From DAHUXD01 sp963736455 (GTDB taxonomy: Bacteria; Acidobacteriota; Thermoanaerobaculia; UBA5066; Gp7-AA6), in assembly GCA_963736455.1 (NCBI GenBank), contig CAVTON010000001.1, forward strand, positions 2,852,001 to 2,916,000: DNA of 64,000 nt, given 5' to 3'. The notes beneath the pieces are model-generated. The model saw only the letters and a program-made list of their open reading frames with translations, was not told the origin of the DNA and made no database searches. Shown in pieces: positions 36,034 through 44,853 of the stretch (positions are counted from its first letter, which is position 1; each line of letters opens with the position of its first letter). The position numbers and the translations under genes were made by a program.

Positions 36034-36200
36034 CCGTCGCCTTCGCTTGCGACGGAATCCGCGCGCCGGCGGCGCGCACCGGCTTGCGGCTCGCCCGGAT
36101 GCGGGCTCGACCGCAAGCCTGATTCCCTCGCTGCGCTGCGGCTCCCGCGGCGTGAGCCTCCTCCCTCGCTTCGGTCGGGAGACTTCTCACGCCGCGAGCT
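36034..36200 (-). repeat. Structured dispersed repeat, copy D
   Basis: Fourth copy, starting directly after the stop codon of the VWA gene with CCGTCGCCTTCGCTTGCGACGG (its own small hairpin). Hairpin 3: GCGCGCC/GGCGCGC. Hairpin 2: GGCTTGCGG (36081-36089) with CCGCAAGCC (36111-36119) and CTC/TCGA internal loop. Hairpin 1: GCGGCGTGAG (36147-36156) with CTCACGCCGC (36186-36195), inner CTCCC/GGGAG (36161-36165/36177-36181). Ends CGCGAGCT. Confidence 0.9.
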
Positions 36201-36230
36201 GATTCGAGAGTTGGGCGTGACGAGCCACCC

Positions 36231-37868
36231 TCAGCGGCGCTCCGGAAAATTCGCGACGATGGCGTGGCGGCCCGACCAGCGCACGACGCGCGCCGGCGGC
36301 GCGGCGGTCATCATCTCGACGATGTCCTGGAGGCGCACGAGGGCGAGAACCGGGTGGTCGCTCTTCCAGAGACGCCAGAAGCGATCGCCGCTCCACACGA
36401 GACGATCGCGCACCTCCGGATGCGTTTCGAACTCGGGCTCGAGCTCTCCGTGATAGGCGGCGACCGGGATCGGGGTCTTCAGCTCCCACGAAAGGCCATT
36501 GAGGTAGTCCTTGTATCCGACGAGCGGGATGCGCTCCGGCGCGCCCGCGGCGCGCGCGCTCGAGGCGAGATCCGCGACGAACCGGGCCTGGGGCGCGTAC
36601 GGCCAGCCGAGCACGACGCCGGCGAGAAAGACGGCCCAGCCGCCGCCGAGGCTCGTCAGGGCCAGGGCCGGAGCATTGCCGGCGAAGAGGACCGCCGCCC
36701 ACGACGCGACGACGAGCAGAGCCAGCGCGGGGGCCACGATTCCCTGCAGCCGCGCTTCCATCACGAAGGCGCGCGTCGTCGGGTGGCACAACAGGGCGGC
36801 GGCGAGCGAGGTCGCGAGGGCCGCATGGAGAATCCAGATCCCGCGGCCCGGACGCGAGCTCGCGGCCCGCCCCGACAGCCACGCGGCGGCGGGAATCGCC
36901 GGGAAGAGGTACGGCGGGAGCTTGCTCCGCGACAGGGAGAAGAAGACGAACACGGCGGCAAACCAGATGAGAAAGAAGAAGCCTTCGTCGGTCCGCCGCC
37001 ACGCCCGCCGCAGCGCCGCGCCGAAGAACGCGAGCCCGGGGAGGAACCCGAGCGCGAACACCGGAACGAAATAGAAGAGCGGGCCCGCGCGCTTCGCCGA
37101 GCCCGTCGCGAAACGCTGGAAGTGTTCGTGGACGAAGAAGAACTGCAGGAAGCCCGGATGCCGACTCTCGACCAGGAGGAACCACGGGGCGGCGAGGACG
37201 ACGAAGACGGCGGGGGCGGGAGAGAACGCGAGCTGGACGAGGTGCCGGAGCCGGCCGGTCGCGACGCCCCACGACAGGAGGATCAGACCCGGCAGCACGA
37301 TCGCGATCAGGCCCTTCGACAGAAACGCTCCCGCGGCCGCAACACCCGTCCAGGCCGCCGCCATCCGCCACGGCCGGCCTCGAGCGAGCCGTTCGATCGC
37401 CGCTCGCGCGCCGAGAAGCGTCGCCGTGAAGAAGAACGTCAGGATCCCGTCGGTCAGATTCGTCCGGGTCATCAGAAAGCCGATCGGGGAGACGAGAAGG
37501 AAAATCCCGGCGGAGAGTCCCTCGCGGCGGCGCCATCCTCCGGCGGCGAGGACCACGAGCAGCGCCGTGCCGAGCCCGGCCACCCGCGCGGGCAATCGCG
37601 CGGCCCACGGCGTCTCGCCGAAGACGCGCAGCGACGCCGCTTCGGTCCAGTAGAGCAGCGGAGGCTTCTCGAAGTAGGGAAGGCCGTTTAACCGGGGGAC
37701 GAGGAAGTCTCCCGAGGCCAGCATCTCGCGGGGAATCTCGGCGTAGCGCGTCTCGTCCGGTTCGGCGAGGCTCGAACCGCTCGGCTCGAAGACGGCGACC
37801 GCCGCCGCGAACAGGAGGACCGCGAGCAGGGCTCGCTCGACGCCGGACCTCTCGCCCGCCTCGTCCAT
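36231..37868 (-). CDS. ArnT/PMT-like glycosyltransferase (GT39/GT83 family)
   Basis: A 545-residue integral membrane protein with about 12 hydrophobic segments. The first periplasmic loop carries EPDETRYAEIPREMLASGDF, with the Asp-Glu typical of ArnT and PMT enzymes, and LPYFEKPPLLYW follows. It should transfer a sugar from a polyprenyl-phosphate donor to lipid A, another glycolipid or a protein outside the membrane. The acceptor cannot be told from sequence. ATG 37868 lies 12 bases after TACACT, divergent from the reductase gene. Confidence 0.88.
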   Translation of the reverse strand: MDEAGERSGVERALLAVLLFAAAVAVFEPSGSSLAEPDETRYAEIPREMLASGDFLVPRLNGLPYFEKPPLLYWTEAASLRVFGETPWAARLPARVAGLGTALLVVLAAGGWRRREGLSAGIFLLVSPIGFLMTRTNLTDGILTFFFTATLLGARAAIERLARGRPWRMAAAWTGVAAAGAFLSKGLIAIVLPGLILLSWGVATGRLRHLVQLAFSPAPAVFVVLAAPWFLLVESRHPGFLQFFFVHEHFQRFATGSAKRAGPLFYFVPVFALGFLPGLAFFGAALRRAWRRTDEGFFFLIWFAAVFVFFSLSRSKLPPYLFPAIPAAAWLSGRAASSRPGRGIWILHAALATSLAAALLCHPTTRAFVMEARLQGIVAPALALLVVASWAAVLFAGNAPALALTSLGGGWAVFLAGVVLGWPYAPQARFVADLASSARAAGAPERIPLVGYKDYLNGLSWELKTPIPVAAYHGELEPEFETHPEVRDRLVWSGDRFWRLWKSDHPVLALVRLQDIVEMMTAAPPARVVRWSGRHAIVANFPERR

Positions 37869-37880
37869 GCTCGCTTTCGG

Positions 37881-37886
37881 AGTGTA
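37881..37886 (-). promoter_or_regulatory. -10 element TACACT of the ArnT-like gene
   Basis: TACACT on the minus strand ends 12 bases before ATG 37868, leaving a leader of only a few bases. It is 14 bases from the oppositely oriented TAAGAT at 37900. Confidence 0.45.
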
Positions 37887-37899
37887 CCCTCGGCGGTGC

Positions 37900-37905
37900 T
37901 AAGAT
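37900..37905 (+). promoter_or_regulatory. -10 element TAAGAT overlapping the annotated ATG of the FabL-like gene
   Basis: TAAGAT contains the first two bases of ATG 37904, so that ATG cannot be in a transcript from this box. The in-frame TTG at 37916 lies exactly ten bases after it, the spacing seen for other leaderless genes here. Confidence 0.45.
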
Positions 37906-38728
37906 GCCCGCCGCTTTGACGGCCGACGCGCGTTCCCGCTGGGCCCTGGTGCTGGGCGCCTCGTCCGGCTTCGGCGAAGCCTGTTCGCTCGAGCTCGCGC
38001 GCGGGGGCTGGAACGTCTTCGGCGTCCATCTGGACCGCAAGGCGACGCAGCCGAACGTGGACCGGATCGTCGGCGAGATCCGGGCCGGCGGCCGCCGCGC
38101 GGAGTTCTTCAACGTCAATGCCGCCGACGACGAGAAGCGCGGCGAGGTCCTCGCCGCGATTCAGAAAGCCTGCGGCGGCGATCCTCCGGAGTCGCGCGTC
38201 TCGGTGCTGCTGCACTCGCTGGCCTTCGGGACGCTCAAGCCTTTCTTCGCCGAACCGCGCGAGAACGCGATCACCAAGGCCCAGATCGAGATGACGCTCG
38301 ACGTCATGGCGAGCTCGCTCGTCTACTGGACACAGGACCTGTTCTTCGCGAAGCTGCTTTCCCCGGGAGCGCGCATCTTCGCCATGACCTCGGCCGGCGA
38401 CCACATCGTGTGGCCGGCGTACGGCGCGGTCTCGGCCGCCAAGTCCGCCCTCGAGTCGTACGTGCGGCAGCTTTCCGTGGAGCTCGCGCCGCATCGGGTC
38501 GCCGTGAACGCCCTGCGGGCCGGCGTCACCGACACCCCGGCGCTGCGCAAGATTCCGGGCAACGAGGCGATGATCCAGCGCGTCTCCGCGATGCATCCGG
38601 CCGGCCGTCTGACCGTTCCCGCGGACGTGGCGAGGGCGCTCGTGGCGCTCTGCGGCGACGGCGGCGCATGGGTCAGCGGCAACGTCATCGGTGTCGACGG
38701 CGCCGAGGACGTCGCGGGCGGAAGATAG
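37904..38728 (+). CDS. Enoyl-ACP reductase-like SDR (FabL/FabI type)
   Basis: A 274-residue short-chain dehydrogenase. The nucleotide loop is VLGASSGFGEA (~17-27), and the active-site pair is Y173 and K180 in PAYGAVSAAKSALESY. The spacing Y-x6-K is that of enoyl-ACP reductases (FabI/FabL), not the classical Y-x3-K. The C-terminal VNALRAGVTDTPALRKIPGNEAM and HPAGRLTVPADVA resemble FabL. It probably reduces enoyl-ACP in fatty-acid synthesis (inference). The true start may be TTG 37916. The M16 genes follow after two bases. Confidence 0.82.
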   Translation: MPAALTADARSRWALVLGASSGFGEACSLELARGGWNVFGVHLDRKATQPNVDRIVGEIRAGGRRAEFFNVNAADDEKRGEVLAAIQKACGGDPPESRVSVLLHSLAFGTLKPFFAEPRENAITKAQIEMTLDVMASSLVYWTQDLFFAKLLSPGARIFAMTSAGDHIVWPAYGAVSAAKSALESYVRQLSVELAPHRVAVNALRAGVTDTPALRKIPGNEAMIQRVSAMHPAGRLTVPADVARALVALCGDGGAWVSGNVIGVDGAEDVAGGR

Positions 38729-38730
38729 GA

Positions 38731-40065
38731 GTGGCGCCCGCCGGCTTCGAGCTTCTTCGGGAGAAATCCGGCTTCCGCGAGTTCCGTCTCCGGTCCAACG
38801 GTCTGCGCGTCCTCCTGCTGCAGAATCGGGTCGCCCCGGTCGCGACCTTCGCCGTCGTGTACCACGTGGGCAGCCGCAACGAGGCCGTCGGGTACACGGG
38901 CTCGACCCACCTGCTCGAGCACCTCATGTTCAAGGGCACTCCCGAGTTCGACCGTGCGAAGGGGACGGCCGTCGCCGCGGTGCTCGAATCGATCGGCGCG
39001 CGCTTCAACGCGACGACCTGGTTCGACCGGACCAACTACTACGAGACGGTTCCCTCCGACGCGCTCGAGACGGCGCTCTCGATCGAGTCGTCGAGGATGC
39101 GCCGGGCGCTCCTGCGCGACGAGGACCGCGTGCCCGAGATGACGGTCGTCCGGAACGAGTTCGAGCGCGGGGAGAATTCGCCGTTTCAGGTGCTCTACAA
39201 GCAGACGTTCGCGACCGCCTTCCGCGAGCACCCGTATCACCACCCGACGATCGGCTGGCGCAGCGACATCGAGGGCGTCTCGACGGCGCGGCTCCGTGAG
39301 TTCTACGACACCTTCTACCACCCGAACAACGCCACCGCGATGCTCATCGGCGACTTCGAGGAGCCCGAGGCTCTCGCCGCGATCGAGCGCCACTTCGGCG
39401 CGATACCTTCCTCGCCGGAACCGATCCCGGAGGTCTATACCGTCGAGCCTCCCCAGGAAGGAGAGCGGCGGTTCGTGGTCCGCCGCGCCGGCGAGGTGGC
39501 CTGGTGCGGCCTCTCCTGGAGGACCGTCGAGGCGAGGCACGCCGATACGCCGGCGCTCGCCGTCCTCGGCAACGTCCTCGGCGGGGGGATCACCGCGCGC
39601 CTGCACCAGGCGCTCGTCGAGAAGAGCCTGGCGCTCTCGGTCACCGTCGTGCCGTGGCAGCTGCACGATCCGGCGCTGTTCTCGGTGTTCGCCCCGGTCC
39701 GTCCGGGCGTCGAGCCCTCGGAGGTCGAAGCGGTGATCCGTCAGGAGATCGCCCGGGTCGCCGCCGAGTCCGTCACCGCGGCCGAGTGCGAAAAGGCGAG
39801 GACCCAGATCGAAGCCGAGGTCATCTTCGACCGCGATTCCACGGATCAGATTGCCGGGTCGCTGTCGGAGGCGATCGCCGTCGCCGACTGGGAGTGGTAC
39901 GCGGACTACCCGGAGGCGATCCGCCGCGTGACGCCGGCCGACGTCCAGCGAGTGGTGCTCGCGTACCTGCACGACGACGCCCTGACCGTCGGTCTCTACC
40001 TGCCGAGGCCCGCCGCGGCCGGAACGCCTGCACCGGCCGGCGACGACGAAGGGGAAGAAGCGTGA
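38731..40065 (+). CDS. M16-family zinc peptidase, catalytic subunit
   Basis: A 444-residue insulinase-fold peptidase. The inverted zinc motif HLLEH (H60, E63, H64) lies in YTGSTHLLEHLMFKGT, and the distal Glu is in VVRNEFERGENSP. No signal peptide is seen, so it may be cytosolic or exported by other means. The partner gene at 40062 overlaps by four bases and lacks the zinc motif, the usual two-gene arrangement of M16B peptidases. GTG start follows TAGGA two bases after the reductase stop. Confidence 0.9.
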   Translation: MAPAGFELLREKSGFREFRLRSNGLRVLLLQNRVAPVATFAVVYHVGSRNEAVGYTGSTHLLEHLMFKGTPEFDRAKGTAVAAVLESIGARFNATTWFDRTNYYETVPSDALETALSIESSRMRRALLRDEDRVPEMTVVRNEFERGENSPFQVLYKQTFATAFREHPYHHPTIGWRSDIEGVSTARLREFYDTFYHPNNATAMLIGDFEEPEALAAIERHFGAIPSSPEPIPEVYTVEPPQEGERRFVVRRAGEVAWCGLSWRTVEARHADTPALAVLGNVLGGGITARLHQALVEKSLALSVTVVPWQLHDPALFSVFAPVRPGVEPSEVEAVIRQEIARVAAESVTAAECEKARTQIEAEVIFDRDSTDQIAGSLSEAIAVADWEWYADYPEAIRRVTPADVQRVVLAYLHDDALTVGLYLPRPAAAGTPAPAGDDEGEEA

Positions 40066-41360
40066 GCGCCGCCGCTCCGCCGAGGCGTCCGGCCTTTGCC
40101 GACGCCGTTCGAACGCGGACGCTGAAGAACGGCGCCCGGCTCTTCGTCCTGGAGAACCGATTCAACCCCACGCTCGCGGTCTCGGGCTCTCTGCGAGCGG
40201 GGCGTCTCTATGCCCCGGCCGATCGCCGTCTCGTGGCCTCGATCGCCGCCGGCGAGCTGATGAAGGGGACCGGGCGCCGGACCAAGCTGCAGCTCGCGGA
40301 GGATCTCGAGAGCCGGGCGGCGAGCCTGGCGTTTTCCTCGGACGCGGGCGATCCGGTCGGCGTGGACGTCTCGGGGTCGGCGCTCTCCCGCGACGCCGAT
40401 CTGCTGCTCGACGCGCTCGTCGAGGTGCTGCGCACGCCGGTCTTTCCGGCCGACGAGCTCGACAAGGAGAAGAAGCGGCTCGTCGGAGCGATCCGGCAGC
40501 AGCAGGAGCAGACCTCCCTTCGCGCCTACGAGGCCGCGATGCGGCGGATCTATCCGCCGGCGCACCCCCTGCACCGCCTGACGGCCGAGGAGCGGATCGA
40601 AAAAGTCGAGGCGCTCGAGCGGGGCGCGCTCGAGGCCTACTACCGGGAGCGGTACGGCGCCGCCTCGCTCGCGCTCGTGATCGTGGGCGACGTGGAGTCG
40701 GCCCGGGTGCTCGATCGGCTGGAGGCGGCCCTGGAATCGTGGACGCCGGGGCCCGATCCCGCGATCTCCGTCCCCGCTCCGCCGCCCCCGCGGCCGGGGC
40801 GCGAGACGATCGAGATCCCCGACAAGGCCAACGCCGACGTCGTGCTCGCGATGCCGTCGAACCTGACGCGGACCGATCCCGATTACATGCCCTGCACGAT
40901 CGCCAACGCCGCTCTCGGCCAGTCCTCGCTGACGTCGCGGCTGGGCGTACGCGTCCGGGACACCGAGGGCCTGACCTACGGGATCCACTCGAGCTTCTCG
41001 GCCACGCACGTCGCGGGACCGTTCGTGGTCAGCCTCACCGTCAAGCCGGAGAGCCGCGATGCCGCCCTGGCCTCGACGCTCGACGAGGTTCGCAAGTACC
41101 TCGGCAACGGCCTGACGCCCCGGGAGCTCGCCGAGGAGAAGAGCTCGCGGATCGGCCGGTTCAAGGTGGACCTCGGCTCGAATGCCGGGATCGCCTCGGC
41201 GCTCGACGCCGCCGTCTACCACGGGTTCGACGTGGGATACCTGGACGAGTTTCCGGGCCGGATCGCGGCGGTCACCAAGGAGCAGGCCGATGCCGCCTTC
41301 GCGCGGCGCGTGCGCCCGGAGTCGTTCACGGAGGTCAGCGCGGGCACGTTCGGTTCGTAA
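40062..41360 (+). CDS. M16-family peptidase, non-catalytic partner
   Basis: A 432-residue M16 fold protein. Where the catalytic subunit has HxxEH, this one reads SIAAGELMKGTG, so it cannot bind zinc. It keeps the substrate-positioning R/Y region near the C-terminus (LGVRVRDTEGLTYGIHSSF). It should pair with the upstream subunit to form the closed chamber. GTG 40062 overlaps the stop of the first subunit (GTGA). Confidence 0.88.
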   Translation: MSAAAPPRRPAFADAVRTRTLKNGARLFVLENRFNPTLAVSGSLRAGRLYAPADRRLVASIAAGELMKGTGRRTKLQLAEDLESRAASLAFSSDAGDPVGVDVSGSALSRDADLLLDALVEVLRTPVFPADELDKEKKRLVGAIRQQQEQTSLRAYEAAMRRIYPPAHPLHRLTAEERIEKVEALERGALEAYYRERYGAASLALVIVGDVESARVLDRLEAALESWTPGPDPAISVPAPPPPRPGRETIEIPDKANADVVLAMPSNLTRTDPDYMPCTIANAALGQSSLTSRLGVRVRDTEGLTYGIHSSFSATHVAGPFVVSLTVKPESRDAALASTLDEVRKYLGNGLTPRELAEEKSSRIGRFKVDLGSNAGIASALDAAVYHGFDVGYLDEFPGRIAAVTKEQADAAFARRVRPESFTEVSAGTFGS

Positions 41361-41404
41361 GCCGGCTTGCGTTTCGGGACTTCCATGAAAGAATGCCCGG
41401 CGAG

Positions 41405-41761
41405 ATGAGACGTCCCCAGCACCGGCGGCCCATGCGCCGCCGCCCCGGAGAGGCCCCGGCCACGCACCGCGTCTGGCTGTCGCCGGATCAGCCGCTGCGC
41501 GAGACCGCTCCGGACGGGAAGACCTACTTCCGGATTCGCCTGGACAACGAGCCCTCGCCGGAGTGGATGCGCGCCTATCGCGCCGGCATGCTCGGCCTCG
41601 TCCCGGAGGATCGGGATGCGGTGCTCCGCTTCGAATTTCAGGGCGACACGGTGCGCATCGCCGCGACCGACTCCGAGGTGGGGAAGCTGCGCCGCGTGCT
41701 TGAGCGCCGCGTCGAGGCCGTCAACGGGATCCTCTCGGGCGGCCGCTCGATGAGCACCTAG
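41405..41761 (+). CDS. Small hypothetical protein (118 aa)
   Basis: A basic N-terminus (MRRPQHRRPMRRRPGEAP) is followed by an alpha/beta domain with TYFRIRLDNEPSPEWMRAYR and VLRFEFQGDTVRIAATDSEV. I recognise no family; the core looks like a small, conserved, cytosolic domain. It sits 44 bases after the M16 pair. ATG 41391 is an alternative in-frame start; AAGAAT lies ten bases before 41405, matching the leaderless pattern. Confidence 0.65.
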   Translation: MRRPQHRRPMRRRPGEAPATHRVWLSPDQPLRETAPDGKTYFRIRLDNEPSPEWMRAYRAGMLGLVPEDRDAVLRFEFQGDTVRIAATDSEVGKLRRVLERRVEAVNGILSGGRSMST

Positions 41762-41765
41762 GGCT

Positions 41766-41806
41766 CGGACTCTGAGCGGGCCGCTTCGCGGCCCAACCGA
41801 CGAGAG
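41766..41806. repeat. TTCG-hairpin repeat, copy 1
   Basis: CGGACTC...GAGCGG is followed by stem GGGCCG, loop CTTCG, stem CGGCCC, then CCGACGAG. A second copy with a changed but still paired stem is at 50105. It lies between convergent genes and could act as a terminator. Confidence 0.5.
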
Positions 41807-41838
41807 AGGGAACGTCGGCTCTCGGCCGCTCTCCCTGA

Positions 41839-42918
41839 TCAGCGCTTTTTCGTCTTCTTGTCCATCTTCTTCGCGGTCTTCTCGTTCTTCGAGGCCTTCG
41901 CCTTTTTCTTCGCCCTCTTCCTCGTCTTCGCTCCGACTTCGATCGCGAGCTTCGTGGCGGCGCCTTCCTCGCGATCCTCGAGGTCCGCGAGCAGCCCTTC
42001 GTCCGAGAGATCGAGCGGATGGGAATTCTTCCAATCGCGCCGGGCGATCTTGTGGAGACGCTCGACGACGTCGTCGTCCCGAACCTCGATCGCGAGCTCG
42101 CGCCGGCTGTCGAAGCTTCCGGGCGCCAGGTTGATCGAGCCGACGATGGCGGCGGTGCCGTCGGAGAGCAGCATCTTGCCGTGGAGCTTGAGCCCCTTCA
42201 GCTTGTGGATCTTGATGCCGACGTCGTCGAGGATCCGCAGGCCGCCGACGCCCTCGACGAGCTTCTCCATCTTCAGGGAATGGGGCGGACGGGCCATGAC
42301 GTGGATCTTGACGCCGCGCTCGGCGGCTCGAACGAGGCGCTCGAGGATCACGGCGTCCTGGTAGCGCTCGTTCTGGACGAAGAGCGTGTGTTTCGCCGCG
42401 TCGATGAACTCGGCGATCCGATCGCGCCCGTTGATCGGGCACCAGATCAGGCGGGCATTCGCCCCCGGGTCGAACTTCGAACGCTCCCAGTCGGCGTCGA
42501 ACCCTTCGACGATCTCGCCGACCTCGTGCTTGTGATTGGTGACGACCGCGTAGTCGCGCGTCTCGGTCAGGTTCTTCGTCGCCCAGTTGAGCGACTTGAC
42601 GAAGGCGACGGAGTCGTCCACGACCATCGATTTCTCGTGCGTGAGATCCACGGCCGGGTTGCTGTCCTTGACGGCGATGCCGACCTTCGAGAGCTTCCTG
42701 CGGGTCTCCTTGTTGTCTTCTTCGCCGCTGCGCCGCTCCGGGTTGAGCATCACCTGGACCCTGACCCCGCGGCGGTGGGCGTCGATGACCGCATCGATCA
42801 AGGCCGGATCCGAGAACACGAACATCTTGACGCGGAGCGACTTCTTCGCGCCTGTGATCGCCGCGAGGATGGGCGTCGCGGCGTCATCGGGCAGGACGAC
42901 GAGGGATCGGGACGGCAT
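41839..42918 (-). CDS. Phospholipase-D-like protein with two HKD motifs
   Basis: A 359-residue PLD-superfamily protein with two HxKx4D motifs: H94/K96/D101 in THEKSMVVDDSV and H246/K248/D253 in LKLHGKMLLSDGTAAIVGS. This is the layout of cardiolipin synthases and PLD-like transferases or nucleases, but no transmembrane anchor is present. The C-terminus (~330-359) is a Lys-rich tail (RKRAKKKAKASKNEKTAKK) that could bind membranes or nucleic acid. AGGAGG is nine bases before ATG 42918. The ABC exporter lies 17 bases upstream, likely one operon. Confidence 0.88.
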   Translation of the reverse strand: MPSRSLVVLPDDAATPILAAITGAKKSLRVKMFVFSDPALIDAVIDAHRRGVRVQVMLNPERRSGEEDNKETRRKLSKVGIAVKDSNPAVDLTHEKSMVVDDSVAFVKSLNWATKNLTETRDYAVVTNHKHEVGEIVEGFDADWERSKFDPGANARLIWCPINGRDRIAEFIDAAKHTLFVQNERYQDAVILERLVRAAERGVKIHVMARPPHSLKMEKLVEGVGGLRILDDVGIKIHKLKGLKLHGKMLLSDGTAAIVGSINLAPGSFDSRRELAIEVRDDDVVERLHKIARRDWKNSHPLDLSDEGLLADLEDREEGAATKLAIEVGAKTRKRAKKKAKASKNEKTAKKMDKKTKKR

Positions 42919-42935
42919 CGAAGGAGTCCTCCTAT

Positions 42936-44807
42936 TCAGGCTTTCGCCGCCGGGGCGGCCGGCACGGGCGCCGGCGGCAGGCCGGTGTCGCCGGGAAACT
43001 GGATGCGATAGAGCTCGGCATAGAGGCCGTTCATCGTGAGCAGCTCCGCGTGCGTGCCCTGCTCGTGGACGAAGCCGTCCTTGAAGACGACGATCTTGTG
43101 GGCGTCCTTGATCGTCGAAAGGCGATGCGCGATCGCGATAGCCGTGCGCCCCTTCATCAGCCGCTCGAGGGCCTCCATGACCACCTTCTCCGATTCGGTG
43201 TCCAGGGCCGCCGTGGGCTCGTCGAGGATCAGGATCGGGGAGTTCCGGATGATGGCGCGGGCGATCCCGATCCGCTGCCGCTGGCCGCCCGAGAGCGTCG
43301 AGCCGCGCTCGCCGACCGCGCTGTCGTATCCCTTCGGCATCTTCGCGATGAACTCGTCGGCGTTGGCGAGCCGGGCCGCCGCCACCACTTCTTCGCGGGT
43401 CGCGCCGGGGCGGCCGTAGGCGATGTTTTCCGCGATCGTCCCCGCGAAGAGCACCGTGTCCTGGAGGACGCAGCCGACCTGGTCCCGGAGGGCCTTGAGC
43501 TTGAAGTCCCTGACGTCCATTCCGTCGACGAGGACCCGGCCCGCCGTCGCGTCGTAGAACCGCGGGATCAGGCTCGCGACGGTCGACTTGCCGCCGCCGG
43601 TCGCTCCGACGAATCCCACGAGCTGGCCGGGGTCGATCTTGAAGGTGATCTCCTTGAGAACCGGGGAGTCGGGATGATAGGCGAAAGCGACCTTCTCGAA
43701 GGTGATCTCGCCCCGGACCGCCTCGGGCTCGTGCCCGTCCGGTTTCTCCGGGATCACGTCGTCGGCGGCGAGGATCGTCTGGACGCGCTCGACTCCGACC
43801 GCGGCCTGGGCGATCGAGTTGGTCATCTTCGCGAGGTCCTGCACGGGCTTGAAGAACTTCGAGAGGTACGCGAGAAAAACGGTGAGCGCGCCGATCGTCA
43901 TCTGGCCCCCGAGGATCAGGATCGATCCACGGTAGAGGACGAAGCCCGTGCACAGGGAGACGACGACCGCGACGACCGGCGACAGCATCGACTTGATGCG
44001 GCGGGCCTTCAGTGCCGCGTCCACGGCAGCCTGGCTCGCGTCCTTGAGGTGCTCCTCCTCGAGCTGCTCGCGGCCGTAGGCCTTCACGACCCGCATCGAC
44101 TCGAGACCCTCCTGGACGACGGCGACGATGTCGCTCTGCCGGTGCCGGACCTCGTGGGTCGCCTTCTTGACCGCCTTCTTGAAGCGCATGACGAAGAGCA
44201 GCAGGAACGGCGTCACCGCCACGGCGATCAGCGCGAAGTCGAAGTTGAGCCAGAACATCAGGCCGAGCATGCCGACGATCGTCAGGACGTCGACGAGGAT
44301 CCCCAGCGTCGCCCCGGAGGCGAAGCTCTGGATCGTCGCGATGTCGGTCGTGATGGTCGAGAGGAGGTTGCCGGTCTGCTGCTTGTCGTAGTAGCCGAGG
44401 GAGAGCCGGTCGAGGTGATGGTAGACGCGCATGCGGAGGTCGTTGGCGACGTACTGACCGACGCTCTCGGTGTAGTAGTTGTCCACGTAGGTCGCGATCG
44501 AGTCGAGCAGCGCGATGATCACGATGAGCCCGGCGGCGACGGCCGCGAGCCCCAGCTTGTGATCGGCGAGGTGGGGACCCAGCAGACGGACGATCCAGGC
44601 CGGCATCGGATGGTGGCCGACGACGCTGTCGAGCACGATCTTGAGCGGCCATGGTCCGGCCAGGCTCATCGCCGTTTCGACCAGCATCGCCAGAAGGATG
44701 ATCACGAGCCAGCCCCGATACGGGCGCAGGAGATCCTTGACGAGGCGGGTCATGCCGCTGCGGTCGCGCGGCACGGCTCGGCGGTCTCTCTCGTTCTTTT
44801 CGGGCAT
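42936..44807 (-). CDS. ABC exporter, MsbA-like half-transporter
   Basis: A 623-residue fused permease-ATPase. Six transmembrane helices (~28-320) precede the nucleotide-binding domain: Walker A GATGGGKST, signature LSGGQRQR, Walker B ILILDEPT and H-loop IAHRLST. It would export lipids, lipid A precursors or hydrophobic compounds as a homodimer. The start at 44807 is supported by TAGAAT exactly ten bases upstream and no ribosome site. A Pro/Ala tail ends the protein. It is followed by the PLD-like gene, suggesting a lipid-related unit. Confidence 0.92.
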   Translation of the reverse strand: MPEKNERDRRAVPRDRSGMTRLVKDLLRPYRGWLVIILLAMLVETAMSLAGPWPLKIVLDSVVGHHPMPAWIVRLLGPHLADHKLGLAAVAAGLIVIIALLDSIATYVDNYYTESVGQYVANDLRMRVYHHLDRLSLGYYDKQQTGNLLSTITTDIATIQSFASGATLGILVDVLTIVGMLGLMFWLNFDFALIAVAVTPFLLLFVMRFKKAVKKATHEVRHRQSDIVAVVQEGLESMRVVKAYGREQLEEEHLKDASQAAVDAALKARRIKSMLSPVVAVVVSLCTGFVLYRGSILILGGQMTIGALTVFLAYLSKFFKPVQDLAKMTNSIAQAAVGVERVQTILAADDVIPEKPDGHEPEAVRGEITFEKVAFAYHPDSPVLKEITFKIDPGQLVGFVGATGGGKSTVASLIPRFYDATAGRVLVDGMDVRDFKLKALRDQVGCVLQDTVLFAGTIAENIAYGRPGATREEVVAAARLANADEFIAKMPKGYDSAVGERGSTLSGGQRQRIGIARAIIRNSPILILDEPTAALDTESEKVVMEALERLMKGRTAIAIAHRLSTIKDAHKIVVFKDGFVHEQGTHAELLTMNGLYAELYRIQFPGDTGLPPAPVPAAPAAKA

Positions 44808-44817
44808 CGGGAGGGGA

Positions 44818-44823
44818 ATTCTA
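44818..44823 (-). promoter_or_regulatory. -10 element TAGAAT of the ABC exporter gene (leaderless)
   Basis: TAGAAT on the minus strand is separated from ATG 44807 by exactly ten bases (TCCCCTCCCG), which contain no Shine-Dalgarno sequence. Confidence 0.55.
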
Positions 44824-44853
44824 ATCCCGCGCGGCAGGAGCGCGGGGCTCGAA

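Noticed and set aside
40062..41360. Second M16 gene as a decayed pseudogene
   Set aside because: Loss of HxxEH with a full-length intact frame and coupled start is the normal state of non-catalytic M16 partners.
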